Assembly (NCBI GenBank): GCA_003990745.1
Contig: RBNI01005613.1
Coordinates: 1 to 12,335, forward strand
DNA: 12,335 nucleotides
Source: Jimgerdemannia flammicorona
Lineage: Eukaryota; Mucoromycota; Endogonomycetes; Endogonales; Endogonaceae
Reading direction: 5' to 3'
How positions within the stretch are numbered: the stretch's first letter is position 1; each line of letters starts with the position of its first letter. This document shows positions 8,958-12,335 of this stretch, in pieces. The notes beneath the pieces were generated by a model. That model saw only the letters and a program-made list of their open reading frames with translations. It was not told the origin of the DNA and ran no database searches. The position numbers and the translations under genes were made by a program.

Positions 8958-9572
8958 ATATTGGCTTTCTTCTTAATGAGACCTATGAGTAAAGAGACAA
9001 TTGTAGAGAATCCTTAAATAAATCTTCTATAATATCCTACTAGTCTATTAAATCCTTATAGAGACTTGAGAATCTTTAGAATAGACTAATTGTAGATTGC
9101 TTAGGGTTTCTTAGAATTAATAACAATACTATTTTCTGAGATAATATATTCTAGATATTTAATTTTCTTCTTAAAGAAGTGACATTTCTTTTTTTTTACT
9201 AGGAGCTTATATTCTTATAGTATATATATCAAAAACTATTTATAGATATTATTGGTAGATGATATTACTTATACTATATATATACCAGAATATCATTTAG
9301 ATAGACTAAGATAAATATTCTAAGGTATTTATAAAAAATGTCATTTATTAGTATTTGGAAGATTGTTAGTACATTAGTTAGACTGAATGATATTATATAG
9401 AATTTATAGTATCCAAATCTTATTCAAAAAGCTATTTTGGAGAAATTTTTCTTTTTGATATAAATTTAGTAATATCTATATATAAGACCTTATATATGAT
9501 CAAGTAGTTTATCAATTTATAGAAGTACATATTAGTTTTGATAGAGATCTTATTGAGTACTTAATAATTAAT
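6980..9572 (-). pseudogene. Element C pol, 3' part: RT remainder, RNase H, integrase, chromodomain
   Basis: From the right: an RT block beginning at 9572 with I-N-Y-stop-V-L-N-K, matching IDYR-LN of element A. YLND at 9292-9303 is the YxDD active site with D to N (9295-9297). Then come LVGYYRRF and an RNase H with FIVTANVSN (D to N at 8818-8820) and YLSQKLNKY. Integrase follows: YNIYQRYKPSNQ marks the end of the zinc domain, and VFINYLNKQAHFIA has the first catalytic Asp as Asn at 7952-7954. TDSQTERTNQTL near 7717-7740 keeps the catalytic Glu. YIELFKIL (7305-7328) is a mutated GPF/Y domain. In the same frame lies a chromodomain, VDYILDYK (7113-7136) and YLIK-stop-KEYSKYD (7038-7073), whose stop stands where the second chromo Trp is expected. 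Chromodomains target integration to marked chromatin. The longest open piece is only 102 codons (7850-8158). Confidence 0.85.
8926..8956 (+). repeat. Homopolymer T31 inside element C
   Basis: There are 31 consecutive T. On the coding (minus) strand this is A31, at the RT-RNase H junction right after an IKKKAN reading, so it probably grew from an A-rich lysine stretch. Run length may be inexact in the assembly. Confidence 0.85.
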
Positions 9573-9576
9573 ATAT
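9573..9576. repeat. Target-site duplication of solo LTR B, left copy (ATAT)
   Basis: ATAT borders the solo LTR here and again at 11152-11155. In AT-rich DNA the match alone is weak. However, removing exactly the LTR plus 4 bp puts the two halves of element C's RT in one frame, whereas removing 5 or 6 bp does not. Confidence 0.7.
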
Positions 9577-11151
9577 TATTACATAGTGATTGCTGAGTCC
9601 TTCAAATATACCAGATTCTCTTCAAGGTATATCCCTTAGACTAACTCAAGTTTATTATAAGCAAGTTCTTATTAGAGTGTCTTCTTAAGGCCTTATAGTT
9701 CTCAAACTTCTTATCTTTAACTGTCTTGTTATCTCTTAGATTGCTTGTAAGAAAGTGTGTATAAGTGAACTTGACTAGAACTGACTTTATTTCAGAGGAA
9801 ATAAGAGGGATATTTATACAAAATATAATTCAATGATTGCTAAGATATAAAGCTAAATATAAATTCCAATAACTAAAACAAAATGCCAGGACAGAAAAAA
9901 CTATTAAGTTCCAGGGTTGGCACTGGTGGTTGTACAGGTTCAGGATGTTAGTATAATTCAGTATCACATCAGAATGCTGGTGCTGGAACAATTCTGCATC
10001 ACCTCAAAATGCTAGTGCTGGCATTATTCAGTATAACTAAGGGACTTAGAGCAGAATGTTCAAGACCATAGGGGCTTCATCCTCATCAGAGGTCAGGATG
10101 TCTTTGAAGGAGATGAGGTCTATGAACATCTCATCTGTCTGGCCATCATCATCATGTAGGTTACATGTTTCATATATTTCGCATGCTTTGCATATGTCAT
10201 GTGGGATAATATCATCACCGATGATATCATCATATTTGGCAGAGGCAGCAGTGGGAACAAGAAGATCTGGAGCTCTCCAGTCTATGAAGTTCTCTTCCAA
10301 AAAATAGGAAACAAATGTGAAGTCTTAGAGAGGTCTAACCTGAATGCTTGGGCCTTGGAATACTGAGATCAATTCTTGCAGGAATTGGTCTGGGTTGTTC
10401 TGGAGGATGGGATGCCAGAAGTCTTCTACTTCATCACTATTGAGGGTGATAGTGGACTGGGCTTCTGTAGCCATCCTGACTTCTAGTGTATTGATACAGT
10501 GAGATGACAGATCTCTGAAGTCTGAGACTCTAACATACTCCAAGTTGGGGATTAACTATGGTGCATGCCTAAAGATCTGATAGATCTTCTTAGCTGTCCT
10601 TGCCTCATATATATCCATGAGAGTGATATCTTGTAGCTCTTAGGGGCTGGCCTGTGGGAACTCCCAGTAGAGGAGGTTTTCTATTTCATACTCCTACCAC
10701 ATTTGGAAGCATTCAGTAGCAATGGTGATCCTTGTTTCCATTTTATAGTAGTAGAGAATATAGTAATAAGAGTCTATAGTACCCAGGTTGATACTAGGAG
10801 TCCTTCTTGTATGGGTCCTCATGGCTCTTCTGATGTCTTGGAACATCCTTTCTTCAATAGAGGTACCTTGGTAGTTCCTTGATCTTGAGGTTTGGCAAGT
10901 AGCAGGCATTTCATTTGTGGTAAGTCTTTGAGCTATTTTGGGATTGGTAGGTCTTATTGGTTGCTGCTACTGCAGTTCCTTAATCCTTCTTTTATATTCC
11001 TCAAGATACTCATACTGTAGTCATAATGACTCACAGTTGGTCATCATTGCTCATCTTATATACTGTATGATCTTCTTGTACTCTGATCTGATGGCTTGCA
11101 AGGAAAGATTGTCTTCTATGCTGATATCATTATTCTGGGGTCACTGTTACA
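9577..11151 (-). mobile_element. Element B: solo LTR of the element A family (1,575 bp)
   Basis: Its reverse complement aligns over its whole length with 3685-5207 and ends at the same points. The terminal CA is mutated to TA. No pol or polypurine sequence adjoins it, so it is a solo LTR, normally made by recombination between the two LTRs of a full element. Compared with copy 1 it shows many C-to-T/G-to-A changes and several indels, including extra sequence at about 9875-9945. TATAAAAG (10989-10996), TATAAATA (9811-9818) and AATAAA (9786-9791) are kept. Confidence 0.9.
10046..10909 (-). pseudogene. LTR-encoded protein of unknown function, copy 2 (four in-frame stops)
   Basis: One frame of 288 codons runs from ATG 10907-10909 to the final stop at 10046-10048 with no frameshift. 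Stops lie at 10694-10696 (TAG), 10640-10642 (TAA), 10556-10558 (TAG) and 10325-10327 (TAA). At each of these copy 1 has a sense codon (CAG, CAA, TGG, CAA). Conversely, copy 1's two stops are sense codons here. The protein matches copy 1 throughout, with segments such as ERMFQDIRRAMRTH, METRITIAT, EYVRVSDFRDLSS, FIDWRAPDL and EAPMVLN. Copy 2 is nine codons longer through in-frame indels near the acidic C-terminus, where it has GQTDEMF and KDILTSDE and lacks the Asp run of copy 1. Function unknown. Confidence 0.7.
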
Positions 11152-11155
11152 ATAT
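11152..11155. repeat. Target-site duplication of solo LTR B, right copy (ATAT)
   Basis: This is the second ATAT, directly against the TGTAAC end of the solo LTR (read on the minus strand). It lies within the codons of element C's RT motif corresponding to RLCIDYR. Confidence 0.7.
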
Positions 11156-12335
11156 ATATAGAGGCTTCTCTCTTTCTTATAGATAAAAATAATTAGTATA
11201 CTATATAGTAATTTTAACAAATAGATGAGATCTTTGCTTACTAATTCTGTAAATTATTTCTTAAGGATCTTTAGCTCAGATTGAGCTAGTCAATAGATTC
11301 TGTAGTAGGGAGAGTCTGAACCAGAAATAGTTTCAATGCTATATTCTACTACTCAGATGAGTAAGAGTCCTTAGAGTTCTTAAAAAATATTTATATATTC
11401 CTTGAGTAGTTCTTGGAGGTTATTTTTCTTATTATTTTCATCTTTTAGAAGTTTAAAGAGTTCTTCATCATCTTCTTCTGAGGTTTTCTTGACTATATAT
11501 ATATAGATATATTGGTCTGGTTTTCAAATTAGCTTTTTTATCTAAATAACAGAAATAACATCACATCTGGACTTGGGTTTCTTCTTGATAGACTTAGATT
11601 GTAACTTGATATCTCTTAGAGAGATTGTATTAATTTGTCAATCAATGTAGAGATTTTCTTAAATAAGCTAGGATTTTCTGAGAATGAGATTGTATTTAGG
11701 AAGATATATAATATAGAAGGTTTGTCTTATAGTGTAATTTCTGAGTTATATATAAAAGTATATTATTATATATCTTGAAAAGTTTCTGTATTATTCTATT
11801 TCTAAATATAGTAATATTTCCTTCTGAATTTTTCTATATCTTAAAGTGGAATTTATTAGTAGTTTTTTTTTTATCAAGATAGTATATACTTACTTGCTCC
11901 ACTATTGATAAGAACTTTGATAGGAGTTTCTTTAATTTTTTCTTAGAGGTAGATATATTCTGTATTATCTTCTTATTAGATAGTAATTGTTTCTATAATA
12001 GTCTCTTTTTTCCAATCTTATGCTTCTCTATCTTTATTATTAATATTTTTGATTTTTTCATTTTATCATTCTGGAATAATTGATATATACTTCTTGGATT
12101 TAAGGATATATATAATATATTCTCCTATATATTTAAAATGGTATATCTTAATTCTATAAGGATATCATTCTATAAAAATATATCTATTAGTAATATACTA
12201 GTACTATTTCTGGTCTCAGTCTTGAGGTTCTTCAATGCAGATGACCTTCTGTATCCTAGTCTTCTCCTTGGCCTTATCAGGATACTTTTCTGTTGATCTA
12301 AAAGCTTTTTCTCCTCTATTTTTTTTTTTTTTTTT
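11156..12335 (-). pseudogene. Element C pol, 5' part: protease and start of reverse transcriptase
   Basis: Reading from the right, a less mutated segment (about 12310-12200) translates as part of KAKEKTRIQKVICIEEPQD, probably upstream of the protease. VLINSGAS at 11892-11915 is an aspartic protease active site with DSG changed to NSG (GAT to AAT, 11904-11906). Then come a linker with ELLKEYINIF and the RT N-terminus with VEYSIETISGSDSPYYRIY (about 11340-11280), LAQSELKILKK and KKERSL. The reading stops where solo LTR B begins. Many stops and frame changes show it is dead. Confidence 0.78.
12319..12335 (+). repeat. Poly(T) run at the window edge
   Basis: Seventeen T run to the last base. If this is also a contig end, it is a plausible assembly break at a homopolymer. 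It lies within element C. Confidence 0.7.

Larger units (their letters stand above)
6980..12335 (-). mobile_element. Element C: ancient, RIP-degraded Ty3/gypsy chromovirus, interrupted by a solo LTR
   Basis: On the minus strand the domain order is protease, RT (split by 9577-11151), RNase H, integrase, GPY/F and chromodomain. This is the chromovirus layout. The protein can only be followed through many stops and several frame changes. The right end runs into a poly(T) run at the window edge, and its left end and LTRs are not identifiable. Almost all changes from expected residues are G-to-A or C-to-T. It must be older than solo LTR B, which is inserted in it. Confidence 0.85.

Noticed and set aside
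5208..9576. CRISPR array, tRNA or rRNA genes in the AT-rich part
   Set aside because: No regularly spaced direct repeats, no cloverleaf-like conserved boxes and no rRNA-like sequence were seen.
10056..10307. Plus-strand open frame with many Ser residues, and its counterpart at 4529-4741 on the minus strand
   Set aside because: These are antisense shadows of the acidic C-terminus of the LTR-encoded protein; Asp codons read as Ser-rich on the other strand.
10938..11186. Open frame of 82 codons on the plus strand, resembling one on the minus strand at 3629-3898
   Set aside because: Both are antisense to the same part of the two LTR copies and cross the LTR edge in unrelated flanks. Their resemblance only reflects the LTR similarity.

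Overview
The window is a nested transposable-element region of a fungal nuclear genome. It holds no ordinary host gene, RNA gene or bacterial feature that I can support. Three layers of Ty3/gypsy (Metaviridae) LTR retrotransposons are visible. A filamentous ascomycete with repeat-induced point mutation (RIP) is the best guess, because one layer is a chromodomain element and the decay is C-to-T/G-to-A, CpG-free and TpA-rich. A basidiomycete is not excluded.

Element A (plus strand, about 1-5207, cut off by the left window edge) is the youngest-looking layer. Its pol reads: open left end, dUTPase, reverse transcriptase, RNase H (2-2131, no internal stop), then an integrase broken by one frame change and four stops (2121-3320). 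A 3' untranslated stretch, a polypurine tract (3675-3684) and a 1,523-bp 3' LTR (3685-5207) follow. The LTR carries a reading frame of about 279 codons (3927-4763), two TATA boxes, a tandem repeat and a poly(A) signal inside a small hairpin.

Element B (minus strand, 9577-11151) is a solo LTR of the same family, more mutated than the LTR of A. Comparing A and B fixes both LTR ends (TGTAA...GACA). It also shows that the LTR-internal reading frame is kept in one frame in both copies although they differ by indels.

Element C (minus strand, about 6980 to the right window edge) is an ancient, extremely AT-rich chromovirus. Protease, RT, RNase H, integrase, GPY/F domain and chromodomain can still be read, full of stops, with catalytic Asp codons turned into Asn codons. 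Solo LTR B sits inside its RT. Removing B plus one copy of a 4-bp target duplication restores the RT reading frame.

From 5208 to about 6980 lies AT-rich sequence with no identifiable gene. By eye there is no CpG from 5208 to about 10178. The most interesting item is the protein-coding frame carried inside the LTR of a dUTPase-bearing retrotransposon. Its product is not recognisable to me.
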